Position numbers and translations under genes: made by a program
Assembly: GCF_024273195.1 (NCBI RefSeq)
Contig: NZ_JAMZCU010000008.1
Location: forward strand, 1-64,000
DNA: 64,000 bases
Direction: 5' to 3'
Source of the DNA: Devosia ureilytica
GTDB lineage: Bacteria > Pseudomonadota > Alphaproteobacteria > Rhizobiales > Devosiaceae
Notes under the pieces: model-generated
What the model was told of the DNA's origin: nothing
The model's input: the letters and a program-made list of their open reading frames with translations, nothing else
Database searches by the model: none
Shown here: positions 26,429 to 36,132 of the stretch, piece by piece
Position numbering within the stretch: position 1 is the stretch's first letter
Layout of the letters: each line of letters starts with the position of its first letter

Positions 26429-26517
26429 GATCGGTCTCCCTGATGCAATTGCACAGCAGGGAAACGCGCGGCGCCCGGCAGGGTTCGATCACAGCCGATA
26501 TTTGTTTGCCAGAAGGG

Positions 26518-27942
26518 TCAGTTGAGGTCGCCGGGTTCGTCCTTGACCAGGCGCAGGCTGGGCCCCTCGTCGGAACCGCCGTCCCATTTGGCAGGGATGG
26601 GCTTGCTGGATTTGGCGCCCAGTTCGCGCAGCATTTCGACCTGGCGAACGACATTGCCGCGCCCCGATGAGAGCTGATTGCGCGCCTCGTCGAAACTGGT
26701 GCGCGCCTTCTCGAGATGACCGTCGAGCCGGTCCATGGAAGTGAGGAAGCCGGCGACCTTGTCGTAGAGCTGGCCGGCGCGCTCGGCGATTTCCTCGGCG
26801 TTCTGGTGGCGCTTTTCGATGTCCCATACATTGCGCACGGTGCGCAACACAGTCATCAGCGTCGTCGGCGTGGTCAGCATGACGCCTTTACCCATGCCGA
26901 ATTCGACCAGCTTGGCATCATGCTGGATGGCGGTCGCCAGCGCGCTTTCGATAGGCACGAACATCATCACATAGTCGAGGCTGGATTTTGCGGCGCGGTT
27001 GTAGCCCTTGTCGCCCAGGGTGGTGATATGGCCACGCACCGAGGTGATGTGCGCGCGCAGGTGCTGGTCGCGGTCGTCCTCGTGGCTGTTGACGAAGGCC
27101 TCGAAGGCCGTCAGCGAGACCTTGGAGTCGATCACCAGCCGGTCGCCATTGGGCATGAGGATTTCGACATCGGTACGCAATCGCTGGCCGTCGTCGCCGG
27201 TGTGGCTCTGCTGGGTGAAATATTGCTCGCCTTCGCGCAGGCCCGATTGTTCGAGAATAGTGGCGAGGATCATTTCGCCCCAGGCGCCCTGAGTCTGCGA
27301 ATTGCCCTTCAATGCCCGGGTCAGGTTCTGCGCCTCGGTGGTAATCTGCAGATTGCTTTCGGCCAAGGCGCGGATGCGCTCGCCCATGGCAGAGCGGTCC
27401 TCGACGAGGTTCTTGTGGAACTCGGTGATCTTGTCGTTGAGGGGCTTCAAGAGAACATCGACCTGCTCGCGGTTCTGCTTGGTGAAGGTCTCGCTGTGGG
27501 TGCGCAGCACGTCGCCGGCGATGGCCTTGAACTCGTCGGTCATCTGCTGGCGGGCTTCGGTGAAGCGCTTCAGATTCGCCTCGTTCTGCCGGGCCTGTTC
27601 GTCGAGGCGGGTCCGCATGGCAGACAGTTCGGACAGCAGGCCAGTGGATTTGTCGCGCTCGGTGTCGAGCAGGTCGGCGGCACGGTCGCGGTCCCGCTCC
27701 AATTGCGCTTCGAGATCGCGGATGCGGGCGTCGCGCCCGGCGATCTGTTCGAGGAAATTGGCACGCAGCCCGTCGCTGGCGTCGCGCGCGGCCTGTTCGG
27801 CGCGATAGGCATTGGCACGTGCTGACAGGACAAGCCAGACCACCAACAGGATGAGCAGCAGGGCGCCCCCGGCGATGAGTGCCATGGCGGTGGTGACAGG
27901 GACTTCGCCCAGAGTGAAGACAATCGTATCGAGTTCGCGCAT
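26518..27942 (-). CDS. rmuC: DNA recombination protein RmuC
   Basis: A 474-residue protein. The N-terminal membrane anchor (about 15-40) is followed by a coiled coil (45-190) and the RmuC domain (195-440). This domain is restriction endonuclease-like, with DVEILMPNGDRLVIDSKVSL (Asp and Lys motif) and YNRAAKSSLDYVMMFVPIE. The E. coli protein lowers the rate of inversions at short inverted repeats, which is of interest in a genome rich in palindromes. It is divergent from def. Confidence 0.93.
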   Translation of the reverse strand: MRELDTIVFTLGEVPVTTAMALIAGGALLLILLVVWLVLSARANAYRAEQAARDASDGLRANFLEQIAGRDARIRDLEAQLERDRDRAADLLDTERDKSTGLLSELSAMRTRLDEQARQNEANLKRFTEARQQMTDEFKAIAGDVLRTHSETFTKQNREQVDVLLKPLNDKITEFHKNLVEDRSAMGERIRALAESNLQITTEAQNLTRALKGNSQTQGAWGEMILATILEQSGLREGEQYFTQQSHTGDDGQRLRTDVEILMPNGDRLVIDSKVSLTAFEAFVNSHEDDRDQHLRAHITSVRGHITTLGDKGYNRAAKSSLDYVMMFVPIESALATAIQHDAKLVEFGMGKGVMLTTPTTLMTVLRTVRNVWDIEKRHQNAEEIAERAGQLYDKVAGFLTSMDRLDGHLEKARTSFDEARNQLSSGRGNVVRQVEMLRELGAKSSKPIPAKWDGGSDEGPSLRLVKDEPGDLN

Positions 27943-28075
27943 GGCTCCACTCTAGTCCGATTCTTCTGTTCGCAAAATGTTCTCCTCGCGCTACGGATTG
28001 ACCCGCGCCGGTGTTGACCGCCGCGCCGGAAATGGCCATATCGGGGGCAATCCACTCCTCGCCGGACTTTTTGAC

Positions 28076-28591
28076 ATGGCTATCCGCCCTATTCTGATCA
28101 TTCCCGATGCGCGACTGCGCGCTGTTGCCGACCCGATCATCGAGGTTGATGATGAGATCAAGGCGTTGGCCAAGGACATGCTGGACACCATGTATGACGC
28201 GCCGGGCATTGGCCTGGCTGCGCCCCAGATCGGGGTGATGAAGCGCATCGTGGTGATGGACCTGGCCGGGGAGGGCGAAACCCCTGACCCGCTGGTGATG
28301 ATCAACCCCGAAATCACCCATTTCGGCGAGCAGATCCAGGTGACCGAAGAGGGATGCCTTTCCATCCCCGAGCTTTACTACGAGGTCGAGCGGCCCAATG
28401 ACGTGACGGTGAGCTACACCGATCTCGAGGGCAAGCAGGTGACCAAGGAGGCCGAGGGCAAGCTGGCCGTGTGTATCCAGCACGAACTCGATCACCTCGA
28501 TGGCGTGCTCTATATCGATTACCTGAGCCGGCTGAAGCGCGACCGGGTGATCAAAAAATTCGACAAGGCCGCCAAGCGGGCCGCTGGGTAA
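28076..28591 (+). CDS. def: Peptide deformylase
   Basis: A 171-residue metalloenzyme that removes the formyl group from nascent proteins. The three family motifs are complete: GIGLAAPQ, EGCLSIP (Cys metal ligand) and QHELDHLDG (two His ligands and the catalytic Glu). The ATG at 28076 begins the conserved AIRPI segment; a longer frame from 27977 is not supported. It lies ahead of fmt and truA in the same direction, with a palindromic element in the 178-bp gap. Confidence 0.97.
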   Translation: MAIRPILIIPDARLRAVADPIIEVDDEIKALAKDMLDTMYDAPGIGLAAPQIGVMKRIVVMDLAGEGETPDPLVMINPEITHFGEQIQVTEEGCLSIPELYYEVERPNDVTVSYTDLEGKQVTKEAEGKLAVCIQHELDHLDGVLYIDYLSRLKRDRVIKKFDKAAKRAAG

Positions 28592-28700
28592 TTCCTCTCG
28601 CCATCGGGGATAAGGTGGCGCCCCGGGATCGCGAGGCGCCCGAGAACAAGCTACGCACCGGATGAAGGGGCAGGTGCCGCGCCCTTTGCGTGGAGGAGAG

Positions 28701-28754
28701 TCCCCCTCACCGACTTGGCTGCGCCGAGCCACCTCTCCCCGAGGGGGAGAGGAA
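28701..28754. repeat. Mosaic palindromic intergenic repeat (copy in def-fmt gap)
   Basis: A 54-base element: CCCCCTCACCGACTTGGC, then a small GC hairpin (GGCTGCGCCGAGCC), then ACCTCTCCCC/GGGGGAGAGG. The same element or its reverse complement recurs at 51550, 51641, 57673, 57759 and 60199. Confidence 0.85.
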
Positions 28755-28769
28755 TAAAAGGAACCCACC

Positions 28770-29693
28770 ATGCGCGTCGTCTTTATGGGTACGCCCGATT
28801 TTTCCGTGCCTACCCTGTCGGAGATCGTTTCGTCCGGGCATGAGGTGGTGGCGGTTTATACGCGGGCGCCCAAGCCGGCTGGCCGTGGGCAGGCCGAGCG
28901 GAAAAGCCCGGTGCATGAAACCGCGGAGGCCTTCGGCATTCCGGTGTTTACGCCCCGCTCGCTCAAGGGCGAGGCCGAGCAGGCCCAATTTGCGGCACTG
29001 GGCGCCGAGGTTGCGGTGGTGGTGGCCTATGGGCTGATCCTGCCAAAGCCGGTGCTTGAGGCGCCGGAATATGGCTGTCTGAACCTACATGGGTCGCTCT
29101 TGCCACGCTGGCGTGGCGCCGCACCGATCCAGCGCGCCATCATGGCGGGCGACAAGCAGACCGGCATTGTCGTGATGCAAATGGACGAGGGGCTGGACAC
29201 CGGCGCCATGGGCCCCACCGAAATCATTCCCATTGCGCCCGACATGACAGCGGGCGAGTTGCACGACCAGATGATGCGGCTGGGCGCCGACTTGATGGGG
29301 CGGGCACTGGCGGCCCTGGAGCGGGGCAGCCTCGACTTCACCCCGCAGCCGGGGATTGGCGAGACCTATGCCGCCAAGATCGACAAGGCCGAGGCGCGGC
29401 TGGATTTTTCCGAGAGTGCCGAGGCAGTGCACAACCTCATTCGCGGGTTGTCGCCGTTTCCGGGCGCGTGGTTCGAGCTGGAGCTTGGCGGCAGGCCGGT
29501 TCGGATCAAGGCCCTGCGCTCGAGCGTGGTCGACGGTTCGGGCGCGCCGGGCACGCTGATGGGCGACGGGCTGACCATCGCCTGCGGTTCTGGCGCCGTG
29601 CGCCTCACCCAGGTGCAGCGCGAGGGCAAGGGCGCCATGGATGTGCAGACCTTCCTGAGGGGCGCCGGGACACTGCCGGCCAAAGTCAGCTGA
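28770..29693 (+). CDS. fmt: Methionyl-tRNA formyltransferase
   Basis: A 307-residue enzyme that formylates initiator Met-tRNA using 10-formyl-THF. The folate site motif [21 protein letters not shown] carries the catalytic His. The N-terminal [13 protein letters not shown] is the family start. The C-terminal OB domain is about 205-300. Its stop overlaps the truA start (TGATG). The def-fmt pairing links formylation to deformylation. Confidence 0.96.
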   Translation: MRVVFMGTPDFSVPTLSEIVSSGHEVVAVYTRAPKPAGRGQAERKSPVHETAEAFGIPVFTPRSLKGEAEQAQFAALGAEVAVVVAYGLILPKPVLEAPEYGCLNLHGSLLPRWRGAAPIQRAIMAGDKQTGIVVMQMDEGLDTGAMGPTEIIPIAPDMTAGELHDQMMRLGADLMGRALAALERGSLDFTPQPGIGETYAAKIDKAEARLDFSESAEAVHNLIRGLSPFPGAWFELELGGRPVRIKALRSSVVDGSGAPGTLMGDGLTIACGSGAVRLTQVQREGKGAMDVQTFLRGAGTLPAKVS

Positions 29694-30433
29694 TGCCGCG
29701 CTATAAGCTCACCATTGAGTATGACGGAACCCCCTTCTGCGGCTGGCAGCGGCAGGCGGATCGGATGAGCGTGCAGCAGGCGCTGGAAGAGGCCGTTGAA
29801 CGGTTCTCCGGCGAGGTGGTGACGAGCCAGGCAGCGGGGCGGACCGACGCCGGCGTGCATGCGCTGGGCCAGGTGGCGCATATCGATCTTTCCAAGGATT
29901 GGGACCCGTTCCGCATTCGCGAGGCGATGAATTATCACCTGCGGGCCTTTCCCGTGGTGATCGTCGAATGCGAGGCCGTGGGGACAGAATTCGAAGCGCG
30001 GTTCTCGGCCATTGCCAGACACTATGAATATCGCATCCTGACGCGGCGGGCGCCGCCGGCGCTGGAGCGCAACCAGGTGTGGCATGTCCCCAAGCCGCTG
30101 GACGTGGACGCAATGCACGCGGCGGCGCAGCGCATTCTGGGCCGGCATGACTTCACCACGTTCCGCAGCTCGGAATGCCAGGCGAAATCACCGATCCGCA
30201 CCTTAGACGTGTTCGAGGTGACCGGGGATAATGAGGTGATCGCCGTCACCGCCAGCGCCCGCAGTTTCCTCCATCATCAGGTGCGCTCGATGGTGGGAGC
30301 GCTCAAGCTGGTGGGTGAAGGCAAGTGGAGCCCGGATGATTTTCGCGCGGCGCTGGATGCAGCAGACCGCAGCCGCTGTGGCGGCATGGCGCCATCGAGT
30401 GGTCTTTACCTGACAGGCGTCGACTATCCCTAG
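29693..30433 (+). CDS. truA: tRNA pseudouridine synthase A
   Basis: A 246-residue enzyme that makes pseudouridine at tRNA positions 38-40. It has the N-terminal [18 protein letters not shown], the catalytic [10 protein letters not shown] with its Asp, and the C-terminal [15 protein letters not shown]. It begins on the fmt stop codon, so it is translationally coupled. The end lies 17 bp from the end of the convergent membrane protein gene. Confidence 0.96.
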   Translation: MPRYKLTIEYDGTPFCGWQRQADRMSVQQALEEAVERFSGEVVTSQAAGRTDAGVHALGQVAHIDLSKDWDPFRIREAMNYHLRAFPVVIVECEAVGTEFEARFSAIARHYEYRILTRRAPPALERNQVWHVPKPLDVDAMHAAAQRILGRHDFTTFRSSECQAKSPIRTLDVFEVTGDNEVIAVTASARSFLHHQVRSMVGALKLVGEGKWSPDDFRAALDAADRSRCGGMAPSSGLYLTGVDYP

Positions 30434-30450
30434 GAGCGTTCAGAAGCGTT

Positions 30451-31011
30451 TCAGGCCGCCGCTTGCATGATCAGGCCGCCCAGCACCATCAGGCCGACGA
30501 ACTGCGCGGCGATCTGCGCGGCGATGAAGATGACAATCTGCATGGGCGCCAGGGTGACGATGCGGCGGGCGATATTGACCTCGACCACGATGCTGACGAG
30601 GCCCACGGCCAGAAGAATGAAGTCGCTGCCGCCGAACAGAACGATGCCCAGAGCACCGACCAGCGACACATAGAAATTCACCCAATTGTCCGCAACCAGA
30701 TAGGGCAAAATGCCATCCAGGCGCCCCATGGTCTGCAGCACGATATAGGCCGCCCCGATCTGCAGGGCAAAGAGCAGCACCGAAAGCAGCGCCATGCCAC
30801 CGGCCATGCCCGAGGGCGTCGGCACGCCGAACAATTGCGGGCCAAAGACGCTGACAGCGACAGCCAGCACAAGCGCGATGAAACTGCCAATGACGCCGCG
30901 CGGCGAAAAATCAAAATGGCGTGCTGCGTCCTGCCGACCCAGAACGAGCGCCCAGGCGCCCAGGGCTGCGTCGCGGGCTTCTTCAACAAAGGTCGAGTTG
31001 GGCTGGGGCAA
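30451..31011 (-). CDS. Integral membrane protein of unknown function
   Basis: A polytopic protein of about 186 residues with five hydrophobic stretches (near 40-60, 72-95, 110-130, 132-150 and 157-182). A long open frame continues upstream through the neighbouring genes, but the protein-like part begins about 31011, where a TTG stands 14 bases after the previous gene's stop. No clear ribosome binding site is visible, so the start is uncertain and translation may be by re-initiation from the upstream gene. It is read with dapD, dapE and the next membrane gene. Confidence 0.6.
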   Translation of the reverse strand: MPQPNSTFVEEARDAALGAWALVLGRQDAARHFDFSPRGVIGSFIALVLAVAVSVFGPQLFGVPTPSGMAGGMALLSVLLFALQIGAAYIVLQTMGRLDGILPYLVADNWVNFYVSLVGALGIVLFGGSDFILLAVGLVSIVVEVNIARRIVTLAPMQIVIFIAAQIAAQFVGLMVLGGLIMQAAA

Positions 31012-31025
31012 GGAACAGACTCGGC

Positions 31026-31565
31026 TCAGGCGGCGGGAGTGGGCGCCGGAATGATGTAGAGCGCATAGGGCAGGCCGACAAGGAGCAGAACGGTCAATAT
31101 TGCGAATGCAAAGGACACGCCGATGGTCCAGCCGCCGCCAAGGCGGCCAAGGCGGAACAGCATCCAGACCAGCGCCAGCCAGAGCAAAGGCAGAAGGAAA
31201 CCCAGAACCAGGGAAACCAGCGCGCCCACGACGAGATAGAAAACCAAGGCATAAACGCCCGGCACGAGGATGGGCAGGATCGGCGATTTGTCGCGCACCG
31301 CGAACCGGGTGCCGTAGAGACCGGCCACGAGCGCCACCAGCCAGAGCGACTGGAGCACCATGGTCGCCACAAATTCCTGCGGCCCGGGCACGCCATAGTC
31401 GAGTGAGGCCAGCACCACGGCGAGGAAGGCGAAGAGATAGAACAGCACCAGCGCGGTGACGAGGCCCGATGCGGTGAAGCGGAAACGCTCCTGCCAGCCG
31501 GGTTCGCTCCGCAGCAGCATGATCCAGCCATAAATGGCCTGGCGCAAGGCCGTGAAAATCTTCAT
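31026..31565 (-). CDS. Integral membrane protein of unknown function, coupled to dapE
   Basis: A 179-residue protein with five to six hydrophobic segments and a short charged N terminus. The motif MKIFTALRQAIYGWIMLLR starts it. No known family was recognised. Its ATG overlaps the dapE stop by four bases, so translation is tied to dapE. It may be a passenger in the dap operon or a membrane component with an unknown link to cell wall precursor synthesis. Confidence 0.75.
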   Translation of the reverse strand: MKIFTALRQAIYGWIMLLRSEPGWQERFRFTASGLVTALVLFYLFAFLAVVLASLDYGVPGPQEFVATMVLQSLWLVALVAGLYGTRFAVRDKSPILPILVPGVYALVFYLVVGALVSLVLGFLLPLLWLALVWMLFRLGRLGGGWTIGVSFAFAILTVLLLVGLPYALYIIPAPTPAA

Positions 31566-32716
31566 GCCGCGACTCCTGCGAAATAGCGGCGCATGAAGTC
31601 CGCATAGATTTCCGTGAGGCCGGTGAGATCGGAGAGCGCGATATGCTCATCGGCCTTGTGCATCGAGGGACCGACAAGGCCGCATTCAACCACCGGGCCA
31701 TATTGGGCGATGAAGCGCGCATCGGACGTGCCGCCGCCCGTTGAATACTCCGGCGCCTTGCCGGTGATCGCGGCGATGGTGGCAGAGAGTGTTTCGATGT
31801 CCGTGCCGAGCGGCGAGAGGAAGGCGCGCGAGGGGGCGCCGGACACTTCAAAAGCGATGTCGGTGCCATTGGCTTCAACGCTGCCGATGCGGGCGCGGAC
31901 CCAGTCGGCCAGGCTTTCAGGGGTCCAGCGGTCGTTGTAGCGGATGTTGAAGCGCAGGGTGCCGCTCATGGGGATGACGTTGGACACCGGATTGCCCACG
32001 TCCATGGTGGTCAATTCGAGATTGCTCGCCGGGAAATGGTCGGTGCCGGTGTCGAGACGCTCCGACGAGAGAGCGGTGGCGACGGCGGCCAGCACCGGCA
32101 GGGGATTATTGGCCTTGTGCGGATAGGCAACATGGCCCTGCGTGCCGGTGACGGTGACCTTGCCCGAGAATGAGCCGCGGCGGCCGATCTTGATGCTGTC
32201 GCCCAGGGTTTCGGCGGAACTGGGTTCGCCGACGATGGCGAAATCGAAGTGGTGGCCGTTGTCGGCCATCCAGCGCACGAGCTTTTCGGTGCCATTGATG
32301 GCGTCGGCTTCCTCGTCATTGGTGATGGCGAGCTGGATGGTACCGGCCTCGGGCGGAATGGCGGCGCAGGCGGCCACGAAAGCGGCAATGCCCGACTTCA
32401 TGTCGGCGGCGCCGCGGCCATAGAGCTTGCCATCGGCTATCCGTGGCGTGAACGGATCGCTGGTCCAGTGCGCTGTATCGCCGGGTGGGACCACATCGGT
32501 GTGACCGGCAAACAGCAGGCGACGACCGCCCTCTCCCCGCGTGGCGAAAAGATTGTCGACCGGATAGGAGCCGTCGCCCTCAAAGCGCAGGCGGGTCACT
32601 GCGAAGCCGATGGCTGTCAGTTCGGTTTCGAGCAGGTCGAGCGCGCCCGCCTCTTCGGGGGTAACCGAGGGGCAGGCGATGAGGCGGGTGAGCAGGTCGA
32701 CCGGATCGAGGGCCAC
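31562..32716 (-). CDS. dapE: Succinyl-diaminopimelate desuccinylase
   Basis: A 384-residue zinc peptidase-family (M20) enzyme of the succinylase branch of lysine and diaminopimelate synthesis. Metal ligands are in FAGHTDVVPPGD (His, Asp), GRGAADMKSG (Asp), NDEEAD (catalytic and ligand Glu) and the late His in GPSMHKADEH. The length is normal. It follows dapD by nine bases and overlaps the next gene. Confidence 0.96.
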   Translation of the reverse strand: MALDPVDLLTRLIACPSVTPEEAGALDLLETELTAIGFAVTRLRFEGDGSYPVDNLFATRGEGGRRLLFAGHTDVVPPGDTAHWTSDPFTPRIADGKLYGRGAADMKSGIAAFVAACAAIPPEAGTIQLAITNDEEADAINGTEKLVRWMADNGHHFDFAIVGEPSSAETLGDSIKIGRRGSFSGKVTVTGTQGHVAYPHKANNPLPVLAAVATALSSERLDTGTDHFPASNLELTTMDVGNPVSNVIPMSGTLRFNIRYNDRWTPESLADWVRARIGSVEANGTDIAFEVSGAPSRAFLSPLGTDIETLSATIAAITGKAPEYSTGGGTSDARFIAQYGPVVECGLVGPSMHKADEHIALSDLTGLTEIYADFMRRYFAGVAA

Positions 32717-32725
32717 GATGGTTAT

Positions 32726-33568
32726 CTAGTCCCGCAGCAATTCGTTGATGCCGGTCTTGGAGCGGGTCTGGGCGTCGACGGTCTTGACGATGACGGCGCA
32801 GTAGAGGCCCGGGCCGGGCGAACCATCGGGCAGCGCCTTGCCGGGCAGAGAACCGGAGACGACCACGGAATAGGGCGGGACATGGCCAATATGGATTTCG
32901 CCGGTCTGGCGATTGATCACCTTGGTGGAGCTGCCGATGAAGACGCCCATGGAGATGACCGAGCCCTCCCCCACGATGACGCCTTCAACGATTTCGGAGC
33001 GCGCACCGATGAAGCAATTGTCTTCGATGATGGTGGGATTGGCCTGCATGGGTTCGAGCACGCCGCCAATGCCGACGCCGCCGGAGAGATGCACATGCTT
33101 GCCGATCTGCGCGCAGGAGCCGACGCCGACCCAGGTGTCGACCATGGTGCCCTCATCGACATAGGCGCCGACATTGACGAAGCTGGGCATGAGGATGGCG
33201 TTTTTGGCGATATAGGCCGACTTGCGGACAATGGCGCCGGGCACGGCGCGGAAGCCGGCCTCGCGCCAGGTGTTCTCGCTCCAGCCCTCGAACTTGGTCG
33301 GCACCTTGTCCCACCAGGTGGAATTATCGGCGCCACCGATCATGGGCCGATTGTCATTGAGGCGGAACGAGAGCAGCACGGCCTTCTTCAGCCACTGATT
33401 GACCTGCCACTGGCCATCGACCTTTTCAGCGACGCGGGCCTGGCCGCGATCGAGCAGGTTCAGCGCTTCGGTGACGGCGTCGCGGATCTCGCCCTTTGTA
33501 TTGAGATTGACCTCGGCCCGGTTGTCGAAGGCGGTGTCGATGATCTGGGCGAGCTGGGCGTGCGACAT
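32726..33568 (-). CDS. dapD: Tetrahydrodipicolinate N-succinyltransferase
   Basis: A 280-residue trimeric enzyme with the left-handed beta helix of hexapeptide repeats (for example [17 protein letters not shown]-type turns, [17 protein letters not shown]). It adds succinyl from succinyl-CoA to tetrahydrodipicolinate, the step before DapC and DapE. The ATG at 33568 follows AGGAC. It heads a four-gene operon with dapE and two membrane genes. Confidence 0.96.
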   Translation of the reverse strand: MSHAQLAQIIDTAFDNRAEVNLNTKGEIRDAVTEALNLLDRGQARVAEKVDGQWQVNQWLKKAVLLSFRLNDNRPMIGGADNSTWWDKVPTKFEGWSENTWREAGFRAVPGAIVRKSAYIAKNAILMPSFVNVGAYVDEGTMVDTWVGVGSCAQIGKHVHLSGGVGIGGVLEPMQANPTIIEDNCFIGARSEIVEGVIVGEGSVISMGVFIGSSTKVINRQTGEIHIGHVPPYSVVVSGSLPGKALPDGSPGPGLYCAVIVKTVDAQTRSKTGINELLRD

Positions 33569-34180
33569 GGATAGTCCTGAACGATTTGATCGGGTTGGGC
33601 GGACCATAGCCGGGGCGACCCGCAAGTCAACGGATATGAGGAGGCGCCGGGCATAACCAGACGCCGGTCAGCCTGACGGCTTCCGGTGACACGGTGAAAA
33701 GCGGCTTTCGCCTCGAAGGTATTAGTAAAGAAGAGGCGAAAGCCGCTTCCCACGACCGGGATTTCTTGCGCATGCATCGAGCGGCCCCGTTTTGCGGTTG
33801 CCCATCCCCTTGGCAGTCGGCGCAGACCTTTGGCCCGGATGCAAAACATCCGTCGCCGCCTGTCGCCAGTCGCTTCGGTTGAGCGGCCGGTGGTCAGCAT
33901 ACACGCATCCGGCTAGGCGACCCCAACCAGCCCGTCTCCCCACCCGATGCTTCGTCGGCACCGCGTGTTGCCGGTGGGGATGAGCGGAGTATGCAGGGTA
34001 GTTTGGGGCCGGGGATAAGATTTATCTCCGGGTGCGTTTTGTTAAAGAGGATACCCCCACCCAGTTTCGCTATGGCCTAAAGGCCAAGCTTCACTGCCAC
34101 CCCCTGATTAGGGGGAGGAGCGCAGGGTGCTTGCTCCAGGCTCTATTGAGCCTCCGCTGACCCGTAAAGCGCATGCGCCG
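33569..34180. other. Long non-coding gap between dapD and pheA
   Basis: About 610 bases without a credible gene. It contains the strong hairpin at 33699-33748, then a GC-rich stretch with several short complementary segments (for instance GGATGCAAAACATCC at 33837-33851), and a GC-rich palindromic repeat remnant at about 34054-34125. The minus strand lacks a recognisable tmRNA, 6S or RNase P signature. A promoter for dapD must lie within it, but no clear boxes could be named. Confidence 0.55.
33699..33748. repeat. Perfect 16-bp inverted repeat
   Basis: AAGCGGCTTTCGCCTC (33699-33714) and GAGGCGAAAGCCGCTT (33733-33748) are exact complements separated by an 18-base A-rich loop. It lies about 130 bp upstream of the dapD start. 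There is no U tract on either side, so it is not a standard terminator. Confidence 0.9.
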
Positions 34181-35002
34181 TCAGTCTGCGGCTGGGTAGA
34201 CCCCCAGGATGCGGAAATAGTCGGTGAAGAAGCCCAGTTCCTCAAAGGCGTGCTGGACGCCCACATCGTCGGGGTGGCCTTCGATGTCGGCGTAGAACTG
34301 GGTGGCGGTGAAGGCGCCGCCGACCATATAGCTTTCGAGCTTGGTCATGTTGATGCCATTGGTGGCAAAGCCCCCCATGGCTTTATAAAGCGCCGCCGGG
34401 ACGTTGCGGACGCGGAAGACAAAGGTGGTCTTGACCTTGCCGCCCTGAGGCGCGTGCTTTTCAGTGGGCGAGAGCACAAGGAAGCGGGTGGTGTTGTGGT
34501 CGGCGTCCTCGATATTGGAGGCCAGGACCTCAAGGCCGTAGATTTCGCCGGCAAAGCGCGAGGCGATGGCGGCCACCGACTTGTCGGCCTTTTGCGCAAC
34601 TTCGCGGGCCGAGCCGGCGGTATCGACCGCATTGATGGTGCGCAGGCCATGCTGGGTGATGAACTTGCGGCACTGGCCGAGGGCGACCGAAAGGGACTGG
34701 ACGGCCTTGATGTCCTCGAGCTTGGCCCCCGGCACACCCAGGAGGGTCATCTCGACGCGCAGGAAGGTCTCGCCAATGATATTGAGACCACTTTCGGGCA
34801 GCAGGTGGTGAATGTCGGTGATGCGGCCATAGAGCGAGTTTTCGACCGGCACCACGGCAAAATCGGCCTTGCCGGTTTGCACGGCATTGAGCGTTTCCTC
34901 GAAGGTGACGCAACCCAGAAACTCTTCGCCGGGGAAGAAATTGGCGGATGCAGCATGGCTGAAGGCGCCGGGTTCACCCTGGAAGGCGATTTTCTTGGTC
35001 AT
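34181..35002 (-). CDS. pheA: Prephenate dehydratase
   Basis: A 273-residue enzyme of phenylalanine synthesis. The catalytic domain (4-185) starts KIAFQGEPGAFSHAA and includes VVPVENSLYG and the TTRF signature (NTTRFLVL) that carries the essential Thr. A C-terminal ACT domain (about 190-270) senses phenylalanine. No chorismate mutase domain is fused. The ATG at 35002 is preferred; another at 35011 adds three residues. It is monocistronic. Confidence 0.94.
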   Translation of the reverse strand: MTKKIAFQGEPGAFSHAASANFFPGEEFLGCVTFEETLNAVQTGKADFAVVPVENSLYGRITDIHHLLPESGLNIIGETFLRVEMTLLGVPGAKLEDIKAVQSLSVALGQCRKFITQHGLRTINAVDTAGSAREVAQKADKSVAAIASRFAGEIYGLEVLASNIEDADHNTTRFLVLSPTEKHAPQGGKVKTTFVFRVRNVPAALYKAMGGFATNGINMTKLESYMVGGAFTATQFYADIEGHPDDVGVQHAFEELGFFTDYFRILGVYPAAD

Positions 35003-35287
35003 GGCAGGCATCCGTGAAACAAACTTGAGGCTGGCGGGTTGTGGCGCGCGCGACAGGGAGAGTCAATCTGGCGACAGGGCTGGAACCTTGGGTCAAAATC
35101 GCCTTGCCGGACTATTTTCCACTGCATGGGGGGCGCCGCGGCGGTTTGACCGGTTGCGCCCCAGATGGCTTGATACTATCTTCCGCGCGCGTTGAACCGG
35201 CCGGTTGAGGCGGATATTCCTATTGGATATCTAAAGTTGGGCCGGTACAGGTAATTGTCCACGGGGATGGACCGGCAGAGAGACCAA

Positions 35288-36058
35288 ATGGATTCGTTTG
35301 AGCTAAACAAGATCATCGGCGCCGTGCTCGGCACCCTGTTGTTCGTCATGGGTGTGGGATTCCTCGCCGAAGCGATCTACCACCCGATCGAAAACCGCGG
35401 TCCGGGCTATGCCCTGCCGGAGCCGGACGTGGCTGAAGCTGGCGCCGTCGTCGAAGAAGCGGTTGCCGTGCCGCTTGGGGTGCTGCTGGCCAGTGCCAGC
35501 GCCGAGCGTGGCGCATCGGCCGTACGCAAGTGCCAGTCCTGCCATACCTTTGCTGAGGGCGAAGGCAACAAGCAGGGCCCGAACCTTTACGGTATCGTGG
35601 GCAATGCGCAGGCGCACCTGGAAGACTTCGCCTATTCGGACATTTTCGTTCAGCACCACAATGAGGGGCTGACCTGGACCTATGAAAACCTCGACGCCTT
35701 CCTGACCAATCCCAAGGGCTATGCGCCCGGCACCAAGATGGGTTTTGCCGGCGTCCGTTCGCCCGAAGAGCGCGCCGATATCCTGGCCTATCTGCAGACC
35801 CTGTCAGCAAGCCCGGTGCCGTTCCCCGCTGCCGATGTGGCGCCGCCCGCCGCAGAAGCCGCGCCGGCTGAAGCCGAAGCAGCTCCGGTTGCCGGTGAGG
35901 AAGTGACCGCCCCCGCGTCGGACACCACCGAGACCACGGCGCCGGAAGCGGCTGTCGAGACCCCGACCACCACCCAGGACGAAACGCCTGTGGAAGGGAC
36001 ACCGGTGCAGGAAACCACTCCGGCGGCCCCGGCTTCGGGCACCACGACCAGCCAGTAA
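35288..36058 (+). CDS. Membrane-anchored cytochrome c, CycM-like
   Basis: A 256-residue protein. An uncleaved N-terminal anchor (about 5-30) is followed by a class I cytochrome c domain (about 75-175) with the haem site CQSCH and axial Met in GTKMGF, as in CycM of Bradyrhizobium, which passes electrons to the aa3 oxidase. The last 80 residues are an Ala-, Pro-, Thr- and Glu-rich tail unlike typical CycM. The ATG at 35288 was chosen because the MDSFELNK start is conserved. A Rho-independent terminator follows. Confidence 0.9.
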   Translation: MDSFELNKIIGAVLGTLLFVMGVGFLAEAIYHPIENRGPGYALPEPDVAEAGAVVEEAVAVPLGVLLASASAERGASAVRKCQSCHTFAEGEGNKQGPNLYGIVGNAQAHLEDFAYSDIFVQHHNEGLTWTYENLDAFLTNPKGYAPGTKMGFAGVRSPEERADILAYLQTLSASPVPFPAADVAPPAAEAAPAEAEAAPVAGEEVTAPASDTTETTAPEAAVETPTTTQDETPVEGTPVQETTPAAPASGTTTSQ

Positions 36059-36088
36059 GGGCGGTCGGGCGTAACATCCAGAATTGCG

Positions 36089-36117
36089 AGCCGCGCCCCA
36101 TGGGTGCGGCTTTTTTC
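36089..36117 (+). terminator. Rho-independent terminator of the cytochrome c gene
   Basis: AGCCGCGCCC and GGGTGCGGCT form a stem around CAT, directly followed by six T residues. It ends about 15 bp before the start of the reductase gene. Confidence 0.88.
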
Positions 36118-36132
36118 TTGAGGGACATATCA

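Noticed and set aside
30451-31878. A 475-residue fusion protein covering two membrane genes
   Set aside because: The upstream two thirds are out-of-frame readings of dapE and its neighbour; only the part after 31011 has membrane protein character.
33569-34180. tmRNA, 6S RNA or RNase P RNA in the dapD-pheA gap
   Set aside because: No tag-peptide reading frame, no tRNA-like domain halves, no RNase P core motif and no 6S-type central bubble could be found.
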